The notes under the pieces are model-generated. The model saw only the letters and a list, made by a program, of their open reading frames with translations, did not search any database and was not told the origin of the DNA. DNA of 64,000 bases from Natronospira sp. (GTDB lineage Bacteria; Pseudomonadota; Gammaproteobacteria; Natronospirales; Natronospiraceae), in the NCBI GenBank assembly GCA_003558125.1, contig PWMQ01000076.1:1-64000 (forward strand), written 5' to 3'. Of the stretch, positions 29,060 to 38,501 are shown one piece after another. How positions within the stretch are numbered: the stretch's first letter is position 1; each line of letters opens with the position of its first letter. A program made the position numbers and the translations under genes.

Positions 29060-29983
29060 TTAAGGCGCATTACTCAGCTGTTCGAACACCCTTTCTACCC
29101 AGAAATCCGCCTCATCGGTGGGAGTTTCCTCAGTTAGATTGGGATTATCCAGCCAGATGACCGCGCGATCGGTCTCCAGGAAACGGCTGATGGCCAGGCG
29201 GTTCGCGGGATGAGATTCAAATAAGCTCAGAAAGCTGCCGTCATCCAAGGCCTTCAGCAATCCTGCTTCGAGGCGCTCTGCCAAGGCATGATTTTCCGGG
29301 GCGACGAAGAAATAAATGGGCGCTGGGTAGGCAATCAGGGGACCGTTGCCCGGCGCCAGGTCATACCGCCGGTAGATTTGCTCCTCAGCCCAAACCTCAA
29401 TAACACCCCTGGGCAGGAAATCCACTCGCCCCCCGGCCACCATCCGGAAAAGGGCTTCATAATCGGAGCTGGTTTCCACCCTGACATCATTGGCCCTCAG
29501 AATACCCGTATCCGGCCAGTCATGACCCTGAGCGGCCACGAAGCGCCGCAACTCGCTGAGATCGGTCACGGCTTCCATGCGGTTCACATGCTCCGCCGCC
29601 ACCACAGGCACCCTGACACCCAACAGACCTCGCAAGAGAGGGACGCGGACAGGCAACCAGCCTGATTCATTGTCACGGGAAGTCATGGTCCAGACCACGT
29701 CCACATGGCGTCCATGGCGCATCTCACGCATGGCCCGACTCTGGGTCATGCGGATCGGCGCCCTCTCGAGACGGAAGGGGCCATGACTCTCTTGCGTCTG
29801 CTCCATGGCAAGACTCAGCAATTCAACAAAATAGGCGTCCCTGGCCTCCTCTTCCACATCCGGCTTGATGTGACGAATCACGGTCTCCTCTGCCGTTAAC
29901 GAGATCGGGGCCAACAACAAGGTAAACCCAAGAAGAAGGAGCGCGCCACGCAATACGAATTGGCTTGGGAATGAGTCAGGCAT
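29060..29983 (-). CDS. Periplasmic solute-binding-protein-like (SBP_bac_3) protein
   Basis: A 307-residue exported protein with a signal peptide (GALLLLGFTLLLAPISLTAEE) and the two-lobed fold of amino-acid-type binding proteins, for example VDVVWTMTSRDNES, GRVDFLPRGVIEVW and PAPIYFFVAPEN. No ABC permease or ATPase is near. Its ATG overlaps the stop of the membrane GGDEF-EAL gene by 8 bases (ATGCCTGA), so production is coupled to that receptor, and a PAS-GGDEF-EAL gene follows 18 nt later. I infer that it senses a ligand for the receptor rather than feeding a transporter. Ends in TAA. Confidence 0.75.
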   Translation of the reverse strand: MPDSFPSQFVLRGALLLLGFTLLLAPISLTAEETVIRHIKPDVEEEARDAYFVELLSLAMEQTQESHGPFRLERAPIRMTQSRAMREMRHGRHVDVVWTMTSRDNESGWLPVRVPLLRGLLGVRVPVVAAEHVNRMEAVTDLSELRRFVAAQGHDWPDTGILRANDVRVETSSDYEALFRMVAGGRVDFLPRGVIEVWAEEQIYRRYDLAPGNGPLIAYPAPIYFFVAPENHALAERLEAGLLKALDDGSFLSLFESHPANRLAISRFLETDRAVIWLDNPNLTEETPTDEADFWVERVFEQLSNAP

Positions 29984-32378
29984 CGGCGATCACCTGAAGA
30001 AGGTAAGCCTCGGTTTCAACGAAGGGCATTGGCCGCGCAAAATAATACCCCTGACCTTTCTCGCAACCGCATTGACGCAGGTAATTCAGTTGCACCGCCG
30101 TCTCCACCCCTTCCGCCACAACCTGAATCTTGAGGTCGTGCGCAAGGGATATGATTGCCTGAGTCAAAAGCGCATCATCTTCATCTTCACTGATATCACG
30201 AACAAACTCCCGGTCGACCTTGAGGGTGTTGACGTGAAAACGGCGAAGATAGGCCAAGGCGGAATAGCCCGTTCCGAAGTCATCAACCACCAGGGCTATC
30301 CCCATCCCCTCCAACTGCTTCAGTTTCTGTCGAGTGGCGAAGTACTCTTCCAGAAACAAGCGCTCTGTCAACTCCAATTGCAGGGCATCACCGGGAAGTC
30401 CGACTTGCTGAAGTGCATCACTGATTGTCTCGGACAGGTCGCCCTCCACAAGTTGGCGGGGTGAGAGATTGACTGCCATGGTCAGCCCCTCCAGCCCCAG
30501 GGTTCGGCGCAGTTGAGCCAGGTCCCCAAGGGCGGTCCTGAGGACCCATTCGCCGATGGGCAGGATCAGGCCATTCTCTTCGGTCAGGGGTATGAACTCA
30601 TCCGGCGGAATCAGACCACGGCTTGGGTGACGCCACCGGATCAGCGCCTCGAGACTCTCCGGCTGGCCACTGTTCAAGTCGATCACCGGCTGATAGTGCA
30701 ACTCAAACTGGCCTTCGGCCAGGGCCTGACGAAGGTCACTTTCCAGTGTCAGGCGATGCTGGGTCTCCACACCCAACTGGGGGTCATAGAAACGGAGGGA
30801 GTTCTTGCGCTCCGCCTTGGCTGCATACAAGGCGGTATCAGCAGCCTGGAGCAGGGCACGGGCATTATCCCCCGCATCCGGATAGATTGCCGCACCGCCC
30901 GTGACCGATGGAAAGAAGTTCTCACCGGAAAGAATCATCGGCTCCCGCAAAGCATTCATGAGTGCTTCCAGACGCGCCACCAGCTCGCCTTCCTCGCCGA
31001 CACTGGGAACGATAACCAGGAATTCATCACTGCCGAATCGAGCCGGTATCCAGTCGTCGTCTGAATACCTGCGCAGCCGCCCGGCAATGGTATTGAGCAA
31101 CTCATCCCCAACACCGTGGCCCAGGCTGTCATTGACGTATTTGAAGTTGTCCAGGTCCAGAAACAACAACGCCAGGCGCTGCGTCCCATCCAAGGCATTC
31201 AACTCTCCGGCGAGATACTCGTAGGCCAGTATCTGATTAGGCAGCTCCGTCAAGGGGTCAAATCGAGTGTGAAAATCCAGTCGCTCCTGAACCGCCCGAA
31301 GCTGGGTGGTGTCCTCAAGAAGGGCAAGAAAGTAGCGCTGATCACCATCGCTCAGCGACCTGACAAATCCCCGACACCAGCGAAACTGACCATCTTGCCG
31401 CCGAAAGCGAAGCTCACCCTGCCACTCTTCACCTGCCTGCACCGTTTCCCAGGGGTCACTGGCACCTCGGGGCAGACTGATACGCTGGTGGAACCACCCT
31501 CCTGGCTGGAAGGCCTGGCGGCCGAGCACTTCCTCGTTACTGCAGCCACTGAATTCAATGAAGCGAGGGTTGAGATACTTGACCCGCCCTTGCGCGTCCA
31601 TGATCACGACACCGACAGGCGATTGCTCAAGGGCACTGGCCAGCAGATTCCGTTCCCTTTCGGCGGCGTTGCGGGCGGCAAAATCGCGGCGGATTCGGGC
31701 AATGGCATGATCGAAAGCCTCGCGCACATCGTCCAGCTCATCCGGTCGCAACAGGCCATGCTCGGGACGAGCCAGCTTCGGCCGCAGCCCCAGACGATCC
31801 AGTCGCAAGCGACGAGCAAAGCGGGCCAGGGCCTGGAGATGACGCGTTACCAGATAATAGAAGGCGAAGAGCAATATCAGGGACACACTGAATGTCTTGA
31901 TCGCCTGGCTGGCCAGAATCACCAGCCCCATGCTCCAGAGACGTTCGTGAATGCCTCTGAGGTCCGCCTCGACCCGAACATTGCCCAGGGCCTGGGGAAT
32001 GCCATCCTCGCCGGTATAGACTACAGGAATGAAGTGTTCCAATTGATGAGGATAATCGCTGCTTTCACCCACCCGGGCTTCAATATCCCCACGAATCTCA
32101 ACTCGCGTGACATGGGGAATCTGCGCGATCCCCTGTAGCTGCAAGGCCACCAGGTTTTCATCCAGGGCCCAGACGCTCCGGGCCAGACTGTCACCAAAAC
32201 TGGCCTCGGCTTCCTGCAGACGCTGCTCAAGACCGGAATATTCCCGGCGATACTCACTGTACAACTGGTAGGAAGCCGTGATCAGGGTAAACAGGCCACT
32301 GATCAGGAGGATGACGAGGATAACCCGCAGACTGAGCCGGCGGTGGCGCAGCCAACGAGGCAAGGTCGGACTGGACAC
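29976..32378 (-). CDS. Membrane PAS-GGDEF-EAL receptor protein
   Basis: About 800 residues: membrane helix 1 (about 16-38), periplasmic sensor segment (about 40-150), helix 2 (about 155-177), a HAMP-like stretch, PAS (about 245-365), GGDEF (about 370-535) and EAL (about 545-795). The cyclase motif is GSDEF, one step from consensus; the first Gly is kept so activity is possible. The EAL motif SLEALIRWRHPSRG, VDDFGTGYSAL and AEGVETAVQ are complete. GTG 32378 is preferred because GGAGG lies 6 nt upstream; an ATG at 32393 would add five residues but lacks a ribosome site. It heads the signalling unit with the binding protein and the second GGDEF-EAL protein. Confidence 0.87.
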   Translation of the reverse strand: MSSPTLPRWLRHRRLSLRVILVILLISGLFTLITASYQLYSEYRREYSGLEQRLQEAEASFGDSLARSVWALDENLVALQLQGIAQIPHVTRVEIRGDIEARVGESSDYPHQLEHFIPVVYTGEDGIPQALGNVRVEADLRGIHERLWSMGLVILASQAIKTFSVSLILLFAFYYLVTRHLQALARFARRLRLDRLGLRPKLARPEHGLLRPDELDDVREAFDHAIARIRRDFAARNAAERERNLLASALEQSPVGVVIMDAQGRVKYLNPRFIEFSGCSNEEVLGRQAFQPGGWFHQRISLPRGASDPWETVQAGEEWQGELRFRRQDGQFRWCRGFVRSLSDGDQRYFLALLEDTTQLRAVQERLDFHTRFDPLTELPNQILAYEYLAGELNALDGTQRLALLFLDLDNFKYVNDSLGHGVGDELLNTIAGRLRRYSDDDWIPARFGSDEFLVIVPSVGEEGELVARLEALMNALREPMILSGENFFPSVTGGAAIYPDAGDNARALLQAADTALYAAKAERKNSLRFYDPQLGVETQHRLTLESDLRQALAEGQFELHYQPVIDLNSGQPESLEALIRWRHPSRGLIPPDEFIPLTEENGLILPIGEWVLRTALGDLAQLRRTLGLEGLTMAVNLSPRQLVEGDLSETISDALQQVGLPGDALQLELTERLFLEEYFATRQKLKQLEGMGIALVVDDFGTGYSALAYLRRFHVNTLKVDREFVRDISEDEDDALLTQAIISLAHDLKIQVVAEGVETAVQLNYLRQCGCEKGQGYYFARPMPFVETEAYLLQVIADA

Positions 32379-32460
32379 GAAAAGCCTCCCCATTGCTGCA
32401 TGCGCAGCGTTAAGCTGTCCAGGTTACTCTGTGGACGATCAGGTCGCCGGTCCCGCGATT

Positions 32461-34587
32461 TCAGTCTAGTCGTTCCACCAACGGCACGCGAATTTCGTCC
32501 CCTGGCCGAATACGACGAAGGTTCTGATCGGGGTTGTACTGCTGCAGCAGCCACTCAGGCAGCCCACCGTGGCGGCGGGAGATATTCCACAGGGAATCCC
32601 CCTCCCGCACTTCATGATGGCTTTCACCATTGATCCTGTGCTGGCTGAAAAACCGGGATTGCACCGCCTGATGGAAGGCGAGCCGGCGAGACTCGTAGTC
32701 GGCCGGTTCGACGCTGGAAAAATCCAGTCGCAGGCGCTGGCCCGCGACCACCGAATCACCAAATCGCAAACCATTGAGCTCACGCAGGCTCTGAGTCCGA
32801 ATATTCAGCCAATCAGCATGATGGCCCAGGGTCTCGCCCCAACGGAGTTCGATCGTCCCATCCACGCCCACGGCGTAATCACTGGGATCCGCAGCCAGTT
32901 CCGGCTGCTCTTCCGGCAAATGCCCCCCATCCCTCCGAGCCTCATCGGCAAGCGGTTCCATCGCCTCGGGACCGTCTTCCACTGCGGCGACGGGCGTCGG
33001 GAGGGCCGAGGGTGACTCATCATCCGCCGCTTTCTCCGGCGCCTCTGCCACCTCGCCTGTCGGCCCATCATCGTCAGCGGCAGCCTCCGGGCTGCGGGTC
33101 ACCGTCGCTACCTTCAGTTCCTGACCCGGAAAAATCCGGTCACCATTGCCCAGATCATTGATTTCACTCAGGCGAGTCACGGTGGTGTTGAAGCGGGCTG
33201 CAATCAGGGAGAGGTTATCCCCCGGTCGAACCTGGTACCGGCCATCGGCGGGCACGCGCTCCCGGACCGGGGCCGCATCGTTGCCGGGCAGTGTCAATCG
33301 CTGGCCGGCTCTGACTCGGTGGGGATTGCGCAAATCATTGATCGCGACCAGTTGACTGAGACTGACCCCATAGCGGTCGGCAACATGGGACAGGGTCTCG
33401 CCCCGTCGCAGCACGTGATAGCGGTCCGGAGCCTGACGGGCGAATAGCTGATCCTCATCAAGTCGCGAGAGCAGATCTTGCGGGTTGAGGCTGTCAACGC
33501 TGGCAGGCAATCGTAGCGGATAGCCCCGGGGGACATACTTCTGGCCGTCCCACACCGGCCGTAGCAGGGCAGGGTTCAGCCGCCGAAGCTCATCCGGGGC
33601 GACATCAAGGGCATCGGCCAGGGCCCGCACCGGGACATAGGCGGGCATTTCCAGGCCATTGGACACAACCGGGGGCTCGGGCTCCAGGGCGGGAAAGTAA
33701 TGCTCCGGCTCGGCGTGGATATCCAGGGCGGCCAGGAAAGCGGGGTAAAAATTTCGCGAGGCAAAGCCGAAGCGGCGGCCTTCATACTCCCGGGCGATGC
33801 GGGCAATATCATCGCTGCCGGTAATCGACACCGCCCGCCTGACGCCGGCAGCGCCATGATTATAAGCGGTCAGGGCGAGGGCCCAGCTACCGGTAACCTG
33901 ATAGTTGTGGCTCAGCAGCTGTGCAGCGGCTCGGGAAGACAGCCAGGGATCCAGGCGCTCATCGACAACATGATCCACCTGCATGAAGCGCTGTCCGGTA
34001 CCCCGGGTGAACTGCCACATGCCGGCGGCACCCGCCCGGGAACGGGCGTAGGGGGTGAATGAGGACTCCACATGGGGCAAGGCGACCATGCCCTCGGGCA
34101 CACCATGCTCCCGCATCTGCTGCCGGATATGGGCCTCCCAGCGACCTGAGCGCTCCAGGCCGGCACGAAAACGATTGGCCTGACCGAGCTGAAACCGGAT
34201 GCGATCGGCCGCGGCACGAAACTCAGCCGGACCGGCGCCATCGCCCCAGAGCTGGCGCATCTCCTCCGCCCAATCGGCCTCTATGCCGGGGTCCCGGGCC
34301 AGTTCAAGCAAGCGATTTCGCACGACCTCCCGGCGTTGGTCCAGGTGCTGCCTGCGCTCGGGCCGTTCCGCGCCCTCCGGGAACCGGACCACTTCGTAGA
34401 CCACGCCCAGATAGCGACGGTCATGCAGCAGCCCGCCGTTCGTGCCGACCTCGGTATAGATGCGCGTCCAGAAAGCAATATCGGGCTCGAAGGCGGCCGG
34501 GCGTTCGAAATCTTCTCGAATATCCGCCTTGGCTGAAACCGCCAGCAGAGCGAGCAGCAGCAAAACCAGCGGGGTTGGGGCTTTCAC
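32461..34587 (-). CDS. LysM-containing lytic murein transglycosylase (MltD type)
   Basis: Exported 708-residue enzyme. Signal peptide (about 1-21), a family-specific N-terminal part, an SLT domain (about 165-290) with VESSFTPYARSRAGAAGMWQ and the catalytic Glu in HVESSF, AYNHGAAGV, then LysM repeats at about 395-440, 455-500 and 655-702 with a weaker one near 575-625. Acidic, proline-rich linkers separate them. Lytic transglycosylases cut glycan strands of peptidoglycan to 1,6-anhydro ends; LysM domains hold the wall. The start is GTG 34587 after GAGGG. It is longer than E. coli MltD (about 450) owing to extra LysM units and linkers. Confidence 0.9.
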   Translation of the reverse strand: MKAPTPLVLLLLALLAVSAKADIREDFERPAAFEPDIAFWTRIYTEVGTNGGLLHDRRYLGVVYEVVRFPEGAERPERRQHLDQRREVVRNRLLELARDPGIEADWAEEMRQLWGDGAGPAEFRAAADRIRFQLGQANRFRAGLERSGRWEAHIRQQMREHGVPEGMVALPHVESSFTPYARSRAGAAGMWQFTRGTGQRFMQVDHVVDERLDPWLSSRAAAQLLSHNYQVTGSWALALTAYNHGAAGVRRAVSITGSDDIARIAREYEGRRFGFASRNFYPAFLAALDIHAEPEHYFPALEPEPPVVSNGLEMPAYVPVRALADALDVAPDELRRLNPALLRPVWDGQKYVPRGYPLRLPASVDSLNPQDLLSRLDEDQLFARQAPDRYHVLRRGETLSHVADRYGVSLSQLVAINDLRNPHRVRAGQRLTLPGNDAAPVRERVPADGRYQVRPGDNLSLIAARFNTTVTRLSEINDLGNGDRIFPGQELKVATVTRSPEAAADDDGPTGEVAEAPEKAADDESPSALPTPVAAVEDGPEAMEPLADEARRDGGHLPEEQPELAADPSDYAVGVDGTIELRWGETLGHHADWLNIRTQSLRELNGLRFGDSVVAGQRLRLDFSSVEPADYESRRLAFHQAVQSRFFSQHRINGESHHEVREGDSLWNISRRHGGLPEWLLQQYNPDQNLRRIRPGDEIRVPLVERLD

Positions 34588-34676
34588 TTTGCGATCCCTC
34601 CTCTAGACCCCCCTGCGCGCAAGGGCCCGCCTGGGTTATCCTGTTCGACTCCATTCAGAGTCAGAGATTCAAGGAT

Positions 34677-36005
34677 ATGCCAAGCACAGCGGTCCAGACC
34701 AACGATTCAGCACAGCTGGCCCATATTGAAACCGTCCGCCACCGATTCGACGATGCCATGGAGCGCTGTGGCGTCTCCACGGTGGTGATCGACAGCGGGC
34801 CGGTGCACCAGCGTTTTCTCGATGATATCGCCTATCCCTTCAAGGTGAACCCCCTTTTCAACTATTGGGCGCCCCTGACCAGACATCCGGGCAGCTATCT
34901 GGTCTATCAGGCCGGCCAGCGTCCCCGCCTGCTCCTGCACGCGCCCAACGATTTCTGGCACAAGACCCCGGAGGCGCCGGAGGGGGACTGGACCGGGGCC
35001 TTCGAGATCGAGCTCTACGAGGACAGCAGCGAGATCGACAAGCAACTGGTGGCCCTTCGCCACCCCGTCTATCTGGGTGAGGCACCGCCGGCGGCTCTGG
35101 GTGAATGCCGACGCAACCCGGAGGATCTGCTCAATCATCTCCACTATTACCGGGCCTGGAAGACGGATTACGAAATCCAATGCATGCGCGAGGCCAACCG
35201 ACTCGGGGCACAAGCGCACCAGGCCGCGGCACGGGCATTCCGTGAGGGGGCGAGCGAATTCGAGATTCATCAGGCCTTCTGCACTGCCTGCAGCCACACC
35301 CAGGCCGAGCTCCCCTACCCGGCCATCATTGCCCTCAACGAGAACGGTTCCACCCTCCACTATGACCATCTGGAACGCCAGGCCCCGGCCGAGGCCCGCT
35401 CCTTTCTGATCGATGCCGGTGCCGCCTTCAAGGGGTATGCATCCGATATAACCCGGACCTGGTCCGGGGGTGACGCCGACTTTTCCCGCCTGATTGACGA
35501 GATGGATGCCCTCCAGCGGGGTCTTTGTGAGCAGCTGCGTCCCGGCATCTCTTTCGGCGACCTCCACGATCAGACCCACCGGGCCCTGTCCCGCCTGCTT
35601 GCCGACTGGTCCTTCATTACCGTTTCGGCGGAAGAGGCCTTTGAAAGTGGGCTGACGCGCAAGTTCTTCCCCCACGGCCTGGGCCATCTCATTGGCCTGC
35701 AAGTCCACGATGTGGGGGGCCATATGGCCGGCCCCGATGGCAGCCGGGAGCCGCCACCGGCCGCCCATCCCCATCTGCGCACCACCCGCAAGCTGGACGC
35801 CGGCCAGAGTCTCACGGTGGAACCGGGTCTGTACTTCATCGACAAGCTTCTGGACCCGATCCGGGAAAGCGAGGAAGGGAAGGCCATCAACTGGACCCAG
35901 GTGGACCGCTTCCGCCCCTTCGGCGGCATCCGCATTGAAGACGACGTGGTGGTCACCGCCGACGGGCATGAAAACATGACCCGGAATGCCTTCGACAAGC
36001 TGTAA
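34677..36005 (+). CDS. pepQ: Xaa-Pro dipeptidase (prolidase), M24B
   Basis: Cytosolic metallopeptidase cutting X-Pro dipeptides, 442 residues, the length of E. coli PepQ. Metal ligands are visible in order: FLIDAGAAFKGYASDITRT (two Asp), FPHGLGHLIGLQVHD (His), LTVEPGLYF (Glu) and GIRIEDDVVV (Glu). ATG 34677 is the likely start although the ribosome site is poor (AAGGA is only one base away). It is 13 nt upstream of a DUF4438 lipoprotein gene. Unlike the M24 protein at 20639 its metal site is complete. Ends in TAA. Confidence 0.93.
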   Translation: MPSTAVQTNDSAQLAHIETVRHRFDDAMERCGVSTVVIDSGPVHQRFLDDIAYPFKVNPLFNYWAPLTRHPGSYLVYQAGQRPRLLLHAPNDFWHKTPEAPEGDWTGAFEIELYEDSSEIDKQLVALRHPVYLGEAPPAALGECRRNPEDLLNHLHYYRAWKTDYEIQCMREANRLGAQAHQAAARAFREGASEFEIHQAFCTACSHTQAELPYPAIIALNENGSTLHYDHLERQAPAEARSFLIDAGAAFKGYASDITRTWSGGDADFSRLIDEMDALQRGLCEQLRPGISFGDLHDQTHRALSRLLADWSFITVSAEEAFESGLTRKFFPHGLGHLIGLQVHDVGGHMAGPDGSREPPPAAHPHLRTTRKLDAGQSLTVEPGLYFIDKLLDPIRESEEGKAINWTQVDRFRPFGGIRIEDDVVVTADGHENMTRNAFDKL

Positions 36006-36017
36006 GGAGGAGCTGGA

Positions 36018-36998
36018 ATGCAACGAGTCTTTGCCCCCAACGTAAAATTGCTGGGACTGATTGCCGCCCTTCTGCTGGCCGGCTGTGCCAGCGAGACTGA
36101 GGCCCGGGATGTCACCCCCCTGGAAGTCAATCTGGACAAACTGGTGGAACAGGCCGTGATTGGCGAGATTACCCAGCCCCATCAGGCCGACCCACCCCTG
36201 CGGGTATCGCCGGATGGCACCGTCGCGGCCGCCCCGGGCACGGGTGGCATTACCTACAACTTCCGAACCGGCGACTCCGCCGTGCACATGGCGGGGGATC
36301 ATGTGGAGCCGGCTGTCAGCATTCGTAACGGTTCGCCGGGTGATACCGCCAACCGGGCCCTGAATGTACTGGCCCAGATAGGCAATCGGGTGCGCATCAT
36401 CAGTGGTGAGGCTGCCGGCGCGGAAGGCCGTGTGATCGGCAAGCATGGCGGCATTGAGAATGTCATGGTGGATTTCCCCGACGAGGTCTATGACGATCTG
36501 GTGGTGGGAGACCGGATGCAGATCCGGGCCGTGGGCCTGGGCATGGAAGCCCGCAATGCCGACGACATCTACATTCGCAACATGAGCCCGGACCTACTGG
36601 AGGCCATGACGGAACGCGGCATGGGGCTGGACGAGCAGGATCGGCTGGTAGTCCCCGTCAGCGTCCGCATCCCGGCAAAGATCATGGGCTCCGGTCTGGG
36701 CCGAAATCATGTCTTCACCGGCGACTACGACATCCAGTTCTTCGACGAGGAGGTCGTGGAACGGTATGGGCTTGACCGTCTTCGCTTCGGTGACATCGTT
36801 GCCATCACGGATGCCGACCACAAATTCGGTCGCATCTACCGGGGTGGTGCGATCAGTGTTGGCGTAGTCGTTCATGGCATCAGCGGTGTGGCCGGCCACG
36901 GCCCTGGCGTCACCACGCTGCTCACTTCACCTTCCGGCAATATCGAGCTGGTGGATGATGAGGACATGAACCTCATCAATCTCCTGCCCATCCGTTGA
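36018..36998 (+). CDS. DUF4438 family protein with lipoprotein signal
   Basis: A 326-residue protein of the uncharacterised DUF4438 family, recognised by the pattern ITQPHQADPPLRVSPDG, GAEGRVIGKHGGIENVMVDF and the C-terminal GGAISVGVVVHG...GHGPGVTTLL. The N-terminus has a signal peptide ending LLLAGCASE, a good lipobox with Cys near residue 23, so it is probably anchored in a membrane facing the periplasm. AGGAGG-like sequence precedes ATG 36018. It sits between prolidase and NhaC genes on one strand. The function of the family is unknown. Confidence 0.82.
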   Translation: MQRVFAPNVKLLGLIAALLLAGCASETEARDVTPLEVNLDKLVEQAVIGEITQPHQADPPLRVSPDGTVAAAPGTGGITYNFRTGDSAVHMAGDHVEPAVSIRNGSPGDTANRALNVLAQIGNRVRIISGEAAGAEGRVIGKHGGIENVMVDFPDEVYDDLVVGDRMQIRAVGLGMEARNADDIYIRNMSPDLLEAMTERGMGLDEQDRLVVPVSVRIPAKIMGSGLGRNHVFTGDYDIQFFDEEVVERYGLDRLRFGDIVAITDADHKFGRIYRGGAISVGVVVHGISGVAGHGPGVTTLLTSPSGNIELVDDEDMNLINLLPIR

Positions 36999-37063
36999 AT
37001 CCAAGGAAGCCACCGGTGGCCCCGCCGGGGCCGCCGGCTGGCCCTGCCCCGGAGCCCTGAGGT

Positions 37064-38425
37064 ATGGAATGGCTGAGTCTGTTGCCACCGGTGGTGGCCA
37101 TTGCCGTGGCGATCTGGAAACGGGAAGTGATCGTCGCGCTGCTGGCGGCACTGTTCGTGTCGGAAACCCTGTTGGCAGGGTTCAATCCGGGCGGTGGCTT
37201 TACCGGCATGCTGGATCGAGCCACCGCGGTCTTCGAGAGCCCCAACAGCACCCGCATCCTGATGTTCAGTCTGCTGGTGGGGGCCCTGCTCTATTATATC
37301 CAGTATTCCGGCGGTGTGGCGGCGGTTGTACAGTGGCTGACTCGCGGCGGCTATACCAATAATGCCCGCCGGGCCGGGTTGCTCCCTACGTTCACCGGTT
37401 TCGCGATCTTCATTGAAACCAACATGAGTATCCTCACCTCGGGTATCGTGGCCCGGGGCCTGTTCGACCGCTTCCGCATGAGTCGGGCCAGACTGGCCTA
37501 TATCATCGACTCCACCTGTGCACCGGTGGCGATCCTGATACTGTTCAATGGCTGGGGAGCCTATCTGCTGGGGCTGATCGATGAGTTCCAGTACGAAAAC
37601 CCGGTGGCGGTGCTGGCCGCGACCATTCCGCTAAACTTCTATGCCCTGCTCACCCTGGCCCTGGTCTTTTACACCGTCCTGACTACCCGCGTACACGGCC
37701 CGCTGAAAACCGCGGAGTCGAAGATGGACGAAAACCAGGTGGATAGTGACGAAATCCAGCCCACCCGTGCCCGCTACATGCTGCTGCCGGTGGGAACCAT
37801 GATCGGTGGCATCCTGTTCTTCCTGTGGCTGACCGGGGACGGCAGCCTGCTGGCCGGCGCCGGCGCCCAGTCGGTACTGTGGGCCACAGCCCTGGCCGTG
37901 GCGGTGGCCTATGTGCTGCTCCGCTGGGACGGCGTGTTCGAACACCGACGCCTGGTGGAACTGGGCTTTCAGGGCATGGGCAAGCTGCTGCCGGTAGTGG
38001 CCACGGTGCTACTGGCCCTGGCACTTGGCGCCAGCATGCGAGGGCTGGGAACGGGCGAATTTGTTGCCGCCATGCTCGGGCCGGCACTGCCGGTTTTCCT
38101 GCTCGCCCCACTGACCTTCCTGGCCGGTGCCATCATTTCCTTTACCACCGGCACTTCCTGGGGTACCTACGGCATCCTGATTCCCATCGCCCTACCACTG
38201 GCGGCAGCCATGGATGTACCCCCGTCCCTGATCCTGGCGGCAGTCATGGGGGGTGGCGTTTTCGGTGATCATTGCTCGCCCATTTCCGACACCACCATCA
38301 TTTCCTCACTGGGTGCGGGCTGTGATCACCTTGAACATGTCCGCACCCAGATCCCCTACGCTCTGGTGGCCGGGGTTCTGGCGCTGGTGGGATATGCCCT
38401 GGCGGGTTTGATGATGGGGCTTTGA
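37064..38425 (+). CDS. nhaC: Na+/H+ antiporter NhaC family protein
   Basis: Integral membrane antiporter of 453 residues with about eleven helices. Family features include SLLVGALLYYIQYSGG, IFIETNMSILTSG, STCAPVAILILFNGWGA and FTTGTSWGTYGIL followed by GGGVFGDHCSPISDTTI, the signature of the NhaC/YfhA-like exchangers. These expel sodium in exchange for protons, useful at high salt or pH. ATG 37064 is 65 nt after the DUF4438 gene; a GC hairpin (GGCCCC/GGGGCC near 37019-37033) lies between. A very strong terminator follows. Confidence 0.87.
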   Translation: MEWLSLLPPVVAIAVAIWKREVIVALLAALFVSETLLAGFNPGGGFTGMLDRATAVFESPNSTRILMFSLLVGALLYYIQYSGGVAAVVQWLTRGGYTNNARRAGLLPTFTGFAIFIETNMSILTSGIVARGLFDRFRMSRARLAYIIDSTCAPVAILILFNGWGAYLLGLIDEFQYENPVAVLAATIPLNFYALLTLALVFYTVLTTRVHGPLKTAESKMDENQVDSDEIQPTRARYMLLPVGTMIGGILFFLWLTGDGSLLAGAGAQSVLWATALAVAVAYVLLRWDGVFEHRRLVELGFQGMGKLLPVVATVLLALALGASMRGLGTGEFVAAMLGPALPVFLLAPLTFLAGAIISFTTGTSWGTYGILIPIALPLAAAMDVPPSLILAAVMGGGVFGDHCSPISDTTIISSLGAGCDHLEHVRTQIPYALVAGVLALVGYALAGLMMGL

Positions 38426-38435
38426 AGATATCGGC

Positions 38436-38487
38436 ATCACAGCCATGAAAAAAGGCCGCAAAAGCGGCCTTTTTTCATGGCTGTGAT
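38436..38487. terminator. Perfect 24-bp inverted repeat, bidirectional terminator
   Basis: Positions 38436-38459 and 38464-38487 are exact reverse complements around an AAAA loop. The inner GGCCGC/GCGGCC stem is flanked by A6 and T6 runs. It separates the convergent nhaC and OmpA-like genes and should stop transcription from both sides. Confidence 0.93.
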
Positions 38488-38501
38488 TGTTTGCTCAGAC
38501 T

